Positions 44,847-52,745 of a stretch of DNA of 53,958 nt are shown here, piece after piece (positions within the stretch are counted from its first letter, which is position 1; the number at the start of each line of letters is the position of its first letter). The DNA is from Collinsella sp. AM34-10. Its GTDB lineage: Bacteria; Actinomycetota; Coriobacteriia; Coriobacteriales; Coriobacteriaceae. Under the pieces are notes generated by a model. It had not been told where the DNA came from. It was given only the letters and a program-made list of their open reading frames with translations, and did not search any database. The position numbers were made by a program, and so were the translations under genes. The stretch is from the NCBI RefSeq assembly GCF_003469185.1, contig NZ_QSIL01000003.1, positions 233,601 to 287,558 of the forward strand, given 5' to 3'.

Positions 44847-45941
44847 ATGTTTGCTGCCGAGTCCTACACCAGCCGTCATTACATTGCGATTGTTGCCATG
44901 GCCTGCCTATGCGTTTTGCTGGGCGGGCCTTCTTATGCCGCGGGTGCGGAGAGCCTCATCATCGCGGGCGCGACGTACTACGAGCCGGGCGTGTCGGGCC
45001 CCGGCTGGGCCTGGACCGATGCCGACCACCTTGAGCTTAACGGCTACGCGGGCGAGGCCATCGGCGCCAAAGGCGACCTGGTGCTGACGCTTGCCGGGCA
45101 AAACTCCGTGACGGAGTCGCATGCGCCCGATGCGGACATCACGCTGTGCGGCATGGAGGTGTGGGGCAACCTGACGTTTCGCGGTACCGGGACTCTGACG
45201 GCGACGGGCTCGCAGTGCGGGATCCACATCTCGCAGGCGTTCGTGGTGGACGGCTGCACCGTCGATGTCCGTGCGGACGGGGCCGATATCACGGACGAGG
45301 CGGTGGCCGGCGTGATCGCCGGCGACATGGCCGTGCGCGGTGGCGGACGCGTCGTTGCCGCGGGCGCCGGGTCCGGAGCGGGCGTGCGCGCCTACGGCGT
45401 GTATCTGCAGGATGCGGGCCTTGGCGCTGGTGCGGCCGGCTGTCGGCTTTCCGTCGACGCCTCGTGGCTTGATGCGGCCGGTGCCGACGGCGGCGTTGCG
45501 TGCTTGGGCGGGTCGCTTGTGTCCGCGCGATTTGTGGCGCCTGCTGGCGGGGCTTTTGGTGCTGGTGGCGTGGTGGATGCTGCCGGTGCGGTGGCACAGC
45601 ATGTGGTGATTGAACCCAAGGGCGCCACGGCGCCGGCGGGGGAGACCGGTGGGGGCGAGGTGACTGGCGATAGCGCGGAAAAGTCACCCACCGATGCTAG
45701 CCCCGCAGCCGGAGAGCCCACCACAGGCCCCACGGCAAATCCCTCTCTGAAACACGCGGCCACGCCAACCAAGACAACAAAGACAGTAACCAAGACCACG
45801 GTCGCCAAGACAACCAAGCCCAAGGCTGCCACCGCGACAACTGCGGCACTCCCCAAGACCGGCGACTGCAACTGGATCGCTGCATCTTTATCGTTATTCC
45901 TGCTGGGGTTGGTGCTTTTTGGTGCCACATATCGCTGCTGA
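44847..45941 (+). CDS. LPXTG-anchored surface protein, copy 1
   Basis: A 364-residue secreted protein. A signal peptide (YIAIVAMACLCVLLGGPSYAA) ends near AGA. Then comes a Gly/Ala-rich beta-type region with motifs such as YEPGVSGPGWAWTDADHLEL, ITLCGMEVWGNLTFRGTGTL and SQCGIHISQAFVVDGCTV, like right-handed beta-helix or carbohydrate-processing surface domains. A Thr/Lys/Pro wall-spanning linker leads to LPKTGD, a hydrophobic helix and RC: a sortase signal. The start at 44847 has GGAG five bases upstream; the frame extends to 44808 without a site. It is nearly repeated at 46811. No sortase in the window. Ligand unknown. Confidence 0.83.
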   Translation: MFAAESYTSRHYIAIVAMACLCVLLGGPSYAAGAESLIIAGATYYEPGVSGPGWAWTDADHLELNGYAGEAIGAKGDLVLTLAGQNSVTESHAPDADITLCGMEVWGNLTFRGTGTLTATGSQCGIHISQAFVVDGCTVDVRADGADITDEAVAGVIAGDMAVRGGGRVVAAGAGSGAGVRAYGVYLQDAGLGAGAAGCRLSVDASWLDAAGADGGVACLGGSLVSARFVAPAGGAFGAGGVVDAAGAVAQHVVIEPKGATAPAGETGGGEVTGDSAEKSPTDASPAAGEPTTGPTANPSLKHAATPTKTTKTVTKTTVAKTTKPKAATATTAALPKTGDCNWIAASLSLFLLGLVLFGATYRC

Positions 45942-46149
45942 GACTGCGCGACGCACCTAGCTGCAATACAAGACCTCTGTTGAAGCTTTAAGGGCAACAT
46001 TTCCGGATAGGGAGCGTTGCCTTTTTCGTGCATGCAATGTATGACGTGCCATACCACTTAAATGACTATGTAATTACTTGCAATAACATAATCAACTATT
46101 GTATGTGCGTTATACTAAGGGTACACTCACGCGATTGGAAGGTCTAAAA

Positions 46150-46425
46150 ATGGCAAGCTCAACATTAACCATCAGGGTTGACGACGACCTCAAACGCGAG
46201 GCGGCGGAAGTTGCTGATTACTATGGACTTGATTTGTCGTCCGTGACTCGCGCTTTCTTCAAGCAAATGGTCAACACCCATCGCATCCCGTTGACTTTTG
46301 CCCCTGAGGAGCCCAGTGCCGAAAGCCTTGAGGCCATTCGCGAGGGGGACGCTTTTCTTGCATCTGGCAAAAAAGGACGCTTTGACAATGGCGCCGATCT
46401 GATCGCTGCGGCGATGGCACAATGA
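46150..46425 (+). CDS. RelB/DinJ-type antitoxin
   Basis: A 91-residue antitoxin with the ribbon-helix-helix start STLTIRVDDDLKREAAEVAD and helix LDLSSVTRAFFKQMVNTHRIP. It binds its own operator and neutralises the toxin. GGAAGG precedes the ATG at 46150; a longer frame back to 46099 overlaps the promoter (TATACT near 46110). It overlaps the toxin by ATGA. It is inserted between two copies of a surface-protein gene. Confidence 0.92.
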   Translation: MASSTLTIRVDDDLKREAAEVADYYGLDLSSVTRAFFKQMVNTHRIPLTFAPEEPSAESLEAIREGDAFLASGKKGRFDNGADLIAAAMAQ

Positions 46426-46721
46426 GCACGTTAACCGCAGAGTTCTCTGCAGCCTTCTCCCGAGATTTAAAGAAAAAAGCAAAGCGCCGTAAATGGGATT
46501 TATCTGAGCTTCAAAAGCTAATTGACCTGGTGCTACAGAATACACCTGAGTCAATGGACATATTAAAGCGACGTCATAATATGCACCGGCTAAGCGGCAA
46601 CTGGGCAGGGCGAAACGAATGTCACGTAGCAAACTCTGGCGACTGGCTTGTCATATGGTCATCAAACGAAGAGGTAGCTTTCTTTGAACGCACTGGCAGC
46701 CATGATGAGCTGTTCCGATAA
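46422..46721 (+). CDS. YafQ-family mRNA interferase toxin
   Basis: A 99-residue RelE-superfamily endoribonuclease that cuts mRNA on the ribosome. FSRDLKKKAKRRKWDL and LKRRHNMHRLSGNWAGRNECH are family motifs. The expected YafQ catalytic residues appear as His55, His68, Asp74 and His94. Antitoxin gene directly upstream with 4-base overlap. It looks intact. Good evidence for a working pair. Confidence 0.92.
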   Translation: MSTLTAEFSAAFSRDLKKKAKRRKWDLSELQKLIDLVLQNTPESMDILKRRHNMHRLSGNWAGRNECHVANSGDWLVIWSSNEEVAFFERTGSHDELFR

Positions 46722-46810
46722 TTCCCTTAATATCGAAACCACCAAAACCATTCGGATTTCAACCTAATGGCATCCAATTTGTTCAATCTTGTTGGATATG
46801 TAGCTGCACA

Positions 46811-47857
46811 ATGACGATTACCTGCCTATGCGTTTTGCTGGGCGGGCCTTCTTATGCAGCGGGCGCGGAGAGCCTCATCATCGCGGGCGCGACGTACTAC
46901 GAGCCGGGCGTGTCGGGCCCCGGCTGGGCCTGGACCGATGCCGACCACCTGGAACTTAACGACTACGCGGGCGAGGCCATCGGCGCCGAGGGCGACCTGG
47001 TGCTGACGCTTGCCGGGCAAAACTCCGTGACGGAGTCGCATGCGCCCGATGCGGACATCACGCTGTGCGGCATGGAGGTGTGGGGCAACCTGACGCTTCG
47101 CGGCACCGGGACACTGAAGGCGACGGGCTCGCAGTGCGGGATCCACGTTTCGCAGGCGTTCGCGGTGGACGGCTGCACCGTCAATGCCCGGGCGGACGGG
47201 GCCGATATCACGGACGAGGCGGTGGCCGGCGTGATCGCCGGCGACATGGCCGTGCGCGCCGGCGGGCGCGTCGTTGCCGCGGGCGCAGGGACCGGAGCGG
47301 GCGTGCGCGTTTACGGTGTGTATCTGCAGGACGCGGGCCTTGGCGCTGGTGCGGCCGGCTGTCGGCTTTCCGTCGACGCCTCGTGGCTTGATGCGGCCGG
47401 CGCCGACGGCGGCGTTGCGTGCTTGAGCGGGTCGCTTGTGTCTGCGCGGTTTGTAGCACCTGTTGGTGGGGCTTTTGGTGCTAGCGGCGTGTTGGATGCC
47501 TCCGGTGCGATGGCACCGCATGTGGTGGTTGTGCCCGATGTCGCCACGCCTCCGGCGGGGGAGACGGACAGGGGCGAGGTGCCAGGTGGCGGGGCTAGTG
47601 AAACTGCTGGTGGTGCCGGTCCTGCTGCAGGGCAGCCCGGTGCTAGTTCGCCGACCGATCCCGCGGTGAAGCCTGCGGCCACGTCGCCCAAAACAAACAT
47701 AACGACCAAGACGACGGTGACCGCGTCCTCCAAACCAAAAACCGCCGCTGCGACTGCAGTGACACTCCCCAAGACTGCCGACAACAGCTGGATCGCCGCT
47801 TCCTTAACGCTTTTCATTCTGGGAACAGCGCTCCTTGCTGCCGCATATCGCTGCTAA
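46811..47857 (+). CDS. LPXTG-type surface protein, copy 2, shortened start and LPKTA
   Basis: A 348-residue near-duplicate of the protein at 44847. DNA identity starts abruptly at CCTGCCTATGCGTTTTGC, inside the signal peptide, so this copy reads MTITCLCVLLGGPSYAA: the basic and most of the hydrophobic part of the signal are gone. No good ribosome binding site precedes the ATG. At the C-terminus the sorting motif reads LPKTA, not LPKTG, followed by a helix and RC. Middle parts are almost identical; the linkers differ. It is possibly a silent copy or sequence reservoir. Confidence 0.78.
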   Translation: MTITCLCVLLGGPSYAAGAESLIIAGATYYEPGVSGPGWAWTDADHLELNDYAGEAIGAEGDLVLTLAGQNSVTESHAPDADITLCGMEVWGNLTLRGTGTLKATGSQCGIHVSQAFAVDGCTVNARADGADITDEAVAGVIAGDMAVRAGGRVVAAGAGTGAGVRVYGVYLQDAGLGAGAAGCRLSVDASWLDAAGADGGVACLSGSLVSARFVAPVGGAFGASGVLDASGAMAPHVVVVPDVATPPAGETDRGEVPGGGASETAGGAGPAAGQPGASSPTDPAVKPAATSPKTNITTKTTVTASSKPKTAAATAVTLPKTADNSWIAASLTLFILGTALLAAAYRC

Positions 47858-48110
47858 GGCCTCGTTTAAGTGAGACCAGGGGAGAAGTGAATGCAGCCAT
47901 TGCAGAAGTCTTTAGCCTTCTACTAAATCAATTTATTAGAGATTGGTGCCGTATCAGCTATCGCTGCGACGGCACTATTTTATTCAGCTCAACTGCCTCT
48001 CGATCTATTACCGATGTTGAACCTTACACCCCATCTGCCAGAGCGATAAGATAATTGCAATTCAAATACTGCCGTTTATAAAGCTTCTTGTTCCGCTAAA
48101 GGATTGATAT
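47858..48110. other. intergenic region, no gene recognised
   Basis: A/T-richer sequence between the second surface gene and the FRG gene. Short frames only. AAAGGA at its end serves the FRG gene. Confidence 0.4.
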
Positions 48111-49040
48111 ATGTCTAATGAAGCTAAAGTTGAGGTTGAAGATGTAGCCTCGTATATCAAATACATCAAAGGTCTTTCACCAACAATAAATGGTGACGCC
48201 AGAACAATTGAGTCTACATTTGTGTTTCGTGGACAAGGATCCACTAAGTTTGATCTTGTTCCGTCAATCGGAAGAGACAGTCTTTGGCGTAAACCGGGAA
48301 GTGACGCCATTTCTCCTATCATAGGCACCCTTAAGCACGAGGCGGATAATATTGAAACTGCGTGCCGCATATTGCCAAATGTTTTTAATCGAGATTTGCT
48401 TCCAATTGATCTTTTAGCCTGTCTCCAGCACTACGGAGTCCCCACCAGACTATTAGATGTCACTTCAAATGCACTTGCAGCCCTCTATTTCGCCTGCGGA
48501 AATCTGGATGACGTGGGCGAAGTATTTATCTTTAGGCGACCGGGAGGGGATAAGCAGGAATATCCCATCTGTCAGGCAATCGCGGACTCGTGGCATCTGT
48601 TTATGAACTCTAAAGTGTTATCAGACTTTGCTTCACTTGCAATATCTAGACCATACTTTGACTATCAACGTGATCTAGTGCTTTCAAATTGCCCTGAACC
48701 AACCGATCAGGCAAAATGGTTTAAGGAGTGCTGCGAAGACACGTTATTTGTCTACGGAACTAGATATCTTGATAGACAGGCCGCTCAGTCGGGGCAATAT
48801 ATCCTTTTCCCAAATGACATTCGTGGTGAAGATCCTTATTTTTCGTTTGAGGAATTCATAAGTCCACTACCCAAAGACAGCCCCGTAATAACCGGTCGTT
48901 GCATAGTGCCATCTGATAGGAAAGCATCAATACTGAACGAGTTGAGTAAACTTGGCATTACCGAAGCTTCGCTCTTTCCCGACAGCATTGAGAAGAGATG
49001 CGCCGGCATAGTGAGTGAGATTAAGAGACACTGTCACTGA
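48111..49040 (+). CDS. FRG-domain protein
   Basis: A 309-residue protein with the FRG domain: FVFRGQGSTKFDLVPSIGRD near residue 40, then CLQHYGVPTRLLDVTSNALAA with the conserved HYGxPTxLLD. The domain's biochemical role is unsettled; it recurs in phage-defence islands and some nucleotide-linked effectors. AAAGGA lies eight bases before the ATG. A strong terminator follows, so it is a single-gene unit. Confidence 0.9.
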   Translation: MSNEAKVEVEDVASYIKYIKGLSPTINGDARTIESTFVFRGQGSTKFDLVPSIGRDSLWRKPGSDAISPIIGTLKHEADNIETACRILPNVFNRDLLPIDLLACLQHYGVPTRLLDVTSNALAALYFACGNLDDVGEVFIFRRPGGDKQEYPICQAIADSWHLFMNSKVLSDFASLAISRPYFDYQRDLVLSNCPEPTDQAKWFKECCEDTLFVYGTRYLDRQAAQSGQYILFPNDIRGEDPYFSFEEFISPLPKDSPVITGRCIVPSDRKASILNELSKLGITEASLFPDSIEKRCAGIVSEIKRHCH

Positions 49041-49128
49041 AGATTGCTCTTAAAATCAGTGTAGAGAATTATGCTTCAGGCATTATGTCATACGTACTTA
49101 TAAGGTTCATTGTCTAATATCTCAATTT

Positions 49129-49167
49129 AAAACCGATATTTGTTCAAAGCTAACAAATATCGGTTTT
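49129..49167. terminator. 16-bp hairpin terminator, bidirectional
   Basis: AAAACCGATATTTGTT (49129-49144) and AACAAATATCGGTTTT (49152-49167) pair perfectly around a 7-base loop, with A and T runs at the outer ends. It ends the FRG gene transcript. Confidence 0.85.
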
Positions 49168-49239
49168 AAAACTATATAATTGTTTTTGTTATTTAAGGAT
49201 GTCTGTGAATAATCGATTTATTTGAGAAGGATTCTAAAG

Positions 49240-50535
49240 ATGATCCTCAATTTTTCATTTAAGAACTTTCAGAGCTTTCGAGATACTCAGCAGTTCTCGT
49301 TTGAACCGATTTCGAGCAAAAAGGAACTTGGACCCGTGCGAGTGGCTGCGGTTTACGGTGCAAACGCGTCAGGCAAATCAAATTTCTTAGACGCCCTAGA
49401 CTTTGTCTCTTATTTTATTCGCAACGGTTACGCAACAGGTGATTCGAAATCTCATATACCTGTCATTCCTTTTTTACTTGACTCAGAGTCTCGATCAAGT
49501 GATACCGAGTTCTCGATTGAATTTACCGCCAGCAATTTGAAGTATGAGTTTTCATTTGGTGTAAACAAAAATGAGGTTACTTATGAGAACCTCACCGTAT
49601 ACCGGTCAAAACAGCCGTCCCTCCTCTATGACCGCACTTCGGTTAACGGGAAACAGTCGATTAAATTTGGCAGCTCCTTTACGGGCGCTAAAAAACAGCT
49701 TTGGGATATCACACGTAAAAACTCTTTGTTCTTATCTGTTGTTGCGGCGGCAGGCAATAATGTGATTCAGCCGGCATTCGCCGCTCTCGCCAACGATGTC
49801 TATCTCTACGACGCAACGCATTATCTAGCAGAACTTGCAACCATTAAAAAACTGTTTATCAACGATGACCCGCGAGCCCAAATGTTATCTCAGCTCATTA
49901 AATATGCTGACATCGGAATTGATGGCATGGACGTTCGTCAAGCTGAAGGCGTCCCTCGTTTAAAAGATTCACTCATCGGACCCGATGATATTCCAAAAGA
50001 GCCGCGCAATAAAAAAGCAGAAGACTTTAAATGGTCGTTCGCTTATGATCTGTTCTTCCACCATAAAGGCTCGGGAGATGGCTTTTGGCTGGACTCCGCC
50101 CATGAATCGGAGGGCACAAAAGCTGCGCTCGCGTTTTTCTCGGTAGCCTTACGCTCTTTAAGCAGTGGGGCCACAACAGTAATTGACGAGCTTGATTCGA
50201 GTCTTCATCCTACGCTCCTGCGCGACTTCGTCTCACTGTTCGCCGATCCCGACACAAATCCAAAGGGCGCGCAGCTAATCTTCTCAACCCATGATGTCAC
50301 CTTGATGACGCGAACCAGCCCTATGGAAGAGGTACTCGAACGTGACCAAGTCTGGTTTGTGGAAAAGGACTCTGAAGGTGCTTCGCAATTAATTGCTGCG
50401 ATGGAGTATTCCCCTCGTGCAAATGAGAATCTGGGGCGCAATTACTTAAACGGTGTCTATGTGCCGCTGCCCAACCCAAGTTTTCATCAACTTGTGGCCC
50501 AACTCATGAAGGAAGGCGCTGACATAAATGGCTAA
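49240..50535 (+). CDS. AAA ATPase, AbiLi/RloA-like
   Basis: A 431-residue ABC-type ATPase. Its start, MILNFSFKNFQSFRDTQQFSF, is the classic AAA_15/AAA_21 opening. Walker A is GANASGKSN (40-48), Walker B VIDELDSSLHP with Asp316/Glu317, and the switch His351 is in FSTHD. With the overlapping TOPRIM gene it forms a two-gene system like AbiL (AbiLi/AbiLii), RloA/RloB or PARIS. AGAAGGA precedes ATG 49240; a TTG at 49222 is less likely. It probably senses phage activity and controls the nuclease. Confidence 0.88.
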   Translation: MILNFSFKNFQSFRDTQQFSFEPISSKKELGPVRVAAVYGANASGKSNFLDALDFVSYFIRNGYATGDSKSHIPVIPFLLDSESRSSDTEFSIEFTASNLKYEFSFGVNKNEVTYENLTVYRSKQPSLLYDRTSVNGKQSIKFGSSFTGAKKQLWDITRKNSLFLSVVAAAGNNVIQPAFAALANDVYLYDATHYLAELATIKKLFINDDPRAQMLSQLIKYADIGIDGMDVRQAEGVPRLKDSLIGPDDIPKEPRNKKAEDFKWSFAYDLFFHHKGSGDGFWLDSAHESEGTKAALAFFSVALRSLSSGATTVIDELDSSLHPTLLRDFVSLFADPDTNPKGAQLIFSTHDVTLMTRTSPMEEVLERDQVWFVEKDSEGASQLIAAMEYSPRANENLGRNYLNGVYVPLPNPSFHQLVAQLMKEGADING

Positions 50536-51205
50536 GGCGGAAAGGAGAGGACTTGCTCGTGGCCGCAAAAAGCAAACAAGAGCCAAAAGAAAGCGCCACC
50601 TAATTGTGTCCAATGGCAAGGTGACCGAAACCGAATACTTTAACTTCCTTATTACTGAAATGGACGTTCGCGGAAGCGTGCGGTATCGGCATATTGACGG
50701 AGACCCTTTGAAGGTCGCCAAGCAGCTTTCGCGAGAGCTCGATTCAGATAAAAAGGCCGTTAAAGCGGGCGAAATCGAAGCATTGAGTTCCGCATGGATC
50801 GTGGTCGATTCAGATGAGTTCAGAAATCTAGCCGCAGCAGAACGAGAAGCAAAGACAAAAGGAGTTAGGCTCGCGATCTCCAATCCATGCTTTGAAGTAT
50901 GGCTAATCGATCATGTCTCACCATGCCCGGAAACTTTTGCATCGACGCCACAATGTGAGAAAAGAGCGCGCGACCTTGGCGTTCTAAAATCTACTGACCC
51001 CAACAGGTCCTCCGCGTCAAAGTTCAAGTCGGTAAATCTCGAAATGATTGATGGTAACAAGGGCCTGGCTTTGACCAATGCCGCAAAGCACAATACGGAC
51101 GATAAACGTCGTGCAAGAGAAATGAATCCGGACAACGTTGCCGCCTATCAAGTATGGACAGACTTGCCTGATCTTGTAGATGACGTATTTGGGTCGGGTA
51201 ACTAG
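50528..51205 (+). CDS. RloB/AbiLii-like TOPRIM protein
   Basis: A 225-residue protein with a basic N-terminus (GRKKQTRAKRKRH), then HLIVSNGKVTETEYF, where family members usually have CEG with the TOPRIM Glu. Here that Glu is Asn (SNG), though a second Glu (TETE) remains. The Asp-x-Asp is in WIVVDSDEF (Asp94, Asp96), and SNPCFEVWLIDH is a family block. It overlaps the ATPase by 8 bases. Expected to be the nuclease or effector of the pair. The missing Glu may alter or abolish catalysis. Confidence 0.85.
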   Translation: MAKAERRGLARGRKKQTRAKRKRHLIVSNGKVTETEYFNFLITEMDVRGSVRYRHIDGDPLKVAKQLSRELDSDKKAVKAGEIEALSSAWIVVDSDEFRNLAAAEREAKTKGVRLAISNPCFEVWLIDHVSPCPETFASTPQCEKRARDLGVLKSTDPNRSSASKFKSVNLEMIDGNKGLALTNAAKHNTDDKRRAREMNPDNVAAYQVWTDLPDLVDDVFGSGN

Positions 51206-51290
51206 TGTGATTCATCCCGCGTTAGGGGCAGGCTTTTAACTCAAAAATTCGTAAACGAGGTAGCAATGCTATGGAGCTATGTTCAGCTAG

Positions 51291-51452
51291 AAGACGGCAC
51301 TGGACGCGCTGTCTGACAGCCCCGAGCCCAAAGACAACCAGTACTTTGCATGGATCCAGGACCTTGTTTCCGGAAACCGCACGCGAGAAGAACTCGCCGA
51401 CGAGCTGCGCCGCGGTTGCGTTGTGGGCATGGGCGATCCGTCGCACGTATAA
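51291..51452 (+). pseudogene. short coding remnant before the DUF3825 gene
   Basis: An open frame without start codon reads DALSDSPEPKDNQYFAWIQD and TREELADELRRGCVVGMG, then stops at 51450. It is in the same frame as the DUF3825 remnant. Upstream, in another frame, a short piece reads MLWSYVQLEDGT. Probably pieces of one or two decayed genes. No family recognised. Confidence 0.35.
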
Positions 51453-51497
51453 AATCAAAGCATCCGCACGCCTGCCATTATCTTGATTGGACGCCAC

Positions 51498-52152
51498 ATG
51501 GAACTCCCTAGCATCCTGTGCAGCAATGTGTGCGACTTCGAATTTTGCCCCGAGCCCTGCTACGACCGCCTGGTCGACCTCGCCGACCCCGAGGACTGGG
51601 GTCCCGGCAACCGCATCCTCAAAAACTACCTGTCGTTCTCGTTTAGCCGCGCGGTGTTCCTAACCGAGCGCGACGTGGACCAGACCGCGCCGTCCAACCT
51701 GCCTTTGGTGTTCGACGACGACCGCTGCCTGTTTAACACCGGCCTGTACACGCGCCGCTACGAGACCATCTATGGCTTTTTTGAGCCCAACACCAAGCCC
51801 GACGCGCGCCAACGCTGGTTTTTGAAGGGCTTCTTTAAGGAAAGCGACCCCATGCTGGTCTCGTTTGAGTACCTGCCGTGCCGCGTGCGCTTTGCCGAGG
51901 ACCCCTCCGAGCTGGTCTTTGACTATCGCCTGCCTATCCGTTCCAACATCGACCACATTCTGGGTGATGAGGAGAACCTGACGCGCATCCCCGCCAGCCT
52001 GATGGGGGAGGGCAATTCGCTGCTGCTGCGCCGCGCCTTTGAGGGCACCGTCGTCGAGGCCGCACGCCGCGCGTACCTGTCTCACGCTCGACATGGCTTA
52101 CAACAACGCGCGACTTATCTGCCGTCCCGAAACCTCGTGGATTAAACGATAA
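51498..52152 (+). pseudogene. DUF3825 protein, C-terminally damaged
   Basis: ILKNYLSFSFSRAVFL, DDDRCLFNTGLYTRRYETIYGFF and PIRSNIDHILGD match DUF3825. After EGTVVEAARRAYLS the frame goes wrong (ends at 52145). The usual family ending continues one frame over as TLDMAYNNARLICRP and stops at 52150. A stretch between these parts, expected from the family, is missing too. So an internal deletion with frameshift has occurred about 52078-52090. DUF3825 proteins often occur with RNA-related domains; function unknown. Confidence 0.7.
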
Positions 52153-52240
52153 ATGGTGGTTAAGCTGCGGTTTTGTTGGTTGACTGGGTTGAAACAGTGC
52201 GATTTGCTCTCACGAATTTACAATCGAGGGCAAAAAGTTC

Positions 52241-52270
52241 TTGGTAAACCACGCGCGGCTATGATAGTAT
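52241..52270 (+). promoter_or_regulatory. promoter of tRNA-Val
   Basis: TTGGTA (52241-52246), an 18-base spacer and TAGTAT (52265-52270), 20 bases before the tRNA. It shares ATAGTATCTC with the tRNA-Ala promoter. Confidence 0.55.
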
Positions 52271-52290
52271 CTCTTTTGCCGAAAGGCGAC

Positions 52291-52365
52291 GGGCGATTGG
52301 CTCAGGGGTAGAGCATATCCTTCACACGGATGGGGTCACAAGTTCGAATCTTGTATCGCCCACCA
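52291..52365 (+). tRNA. tRNA-Val (anticodon CAC)
   Basis: A 75-base cloverleaf. The acceptor stem is GGGCGAT/ATCGCCC. The anticodon loop TTCACAC has CAC, with stem ATCC/GGAT. The T arm is ACAAG-TTCGAAT-CTTGT. The CCA end is encoded. tRNA genes of this kind often serve as integration sites, and an accessory region lies on its 5' side. Confidence 0.96.
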
Positions 52366-52376
52366 TCTAAAGAACA

Positions 52377-52413
52377 GGTCAGAGGTGTTAAGTCTCTGGC
52401 CTTTTTCTTTTTG
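52377..52413 (+). terminator. terminator of tRNA-Val
   Basis: GGTCAGAG (52377-52384) and CTCTGGCC (52394-52401) pair with one G-U, followed by TTTTTCTTTTT. Confidence 0.88.
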
Positions 52414-52570
52414 ACACCAAGCTTGACACCAAACTCGAATCGAAAAATTTAAACGCGTTTCTAGCTGATCTCTCATGTGCTGACGTCATCGCGCGTTTTG
52501 CATAAAGCTCATGCGATCTTTCATTGAATTTGCCATGGGATTCACGCACAAATGTGGAGATAGGGACCAC
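52388..52570 (-). pseudogene. possible integrase C-terminal remnant
   Basis: A 60-residue frame ends SARNAFKFFDSSLVSSLVSKRKRPET, facing the tRNA-Val 3' end. Tyrosine recombinases that use tRNA sites often end with similar short repeats, and HELYAKRAMTSA vaguely recalls the YxxH/YAK region after the catalytic Tyr. No catalytic residues can be named. A weak case, mentioned because of its place. Confidence 0.25.
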
Positions 52571-52745
52571 GACCCCAGAACGCCTGCCAGCAGATTTGTG
52601 CCACGCGGCGATCTTTAGACGAAATGCGTCGAGCTATTTGTCGGCATTTGGTCAGCTTCCAGTACTTACCCGCATGATGCGCCAGTAGATAATCGACCTT
52701 ACCCGCAATCCGCACGGCCCGCGGACGAAACCAGGGGAGGCCCAC
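52571..52745. other. intergenic region, nothing recognised
   Basis: No gene or clear structure; GGGAGG at its end is the ribosome binding site of the following gene. Confidence 0.4.

Noticed and set aside
45392..46057. Minus-strand frames over the LPXTG genes
   Set aside because: Ala/Pro/Thr-rich mirrors of the coding strand, present over both copies because the copies are duplicates.
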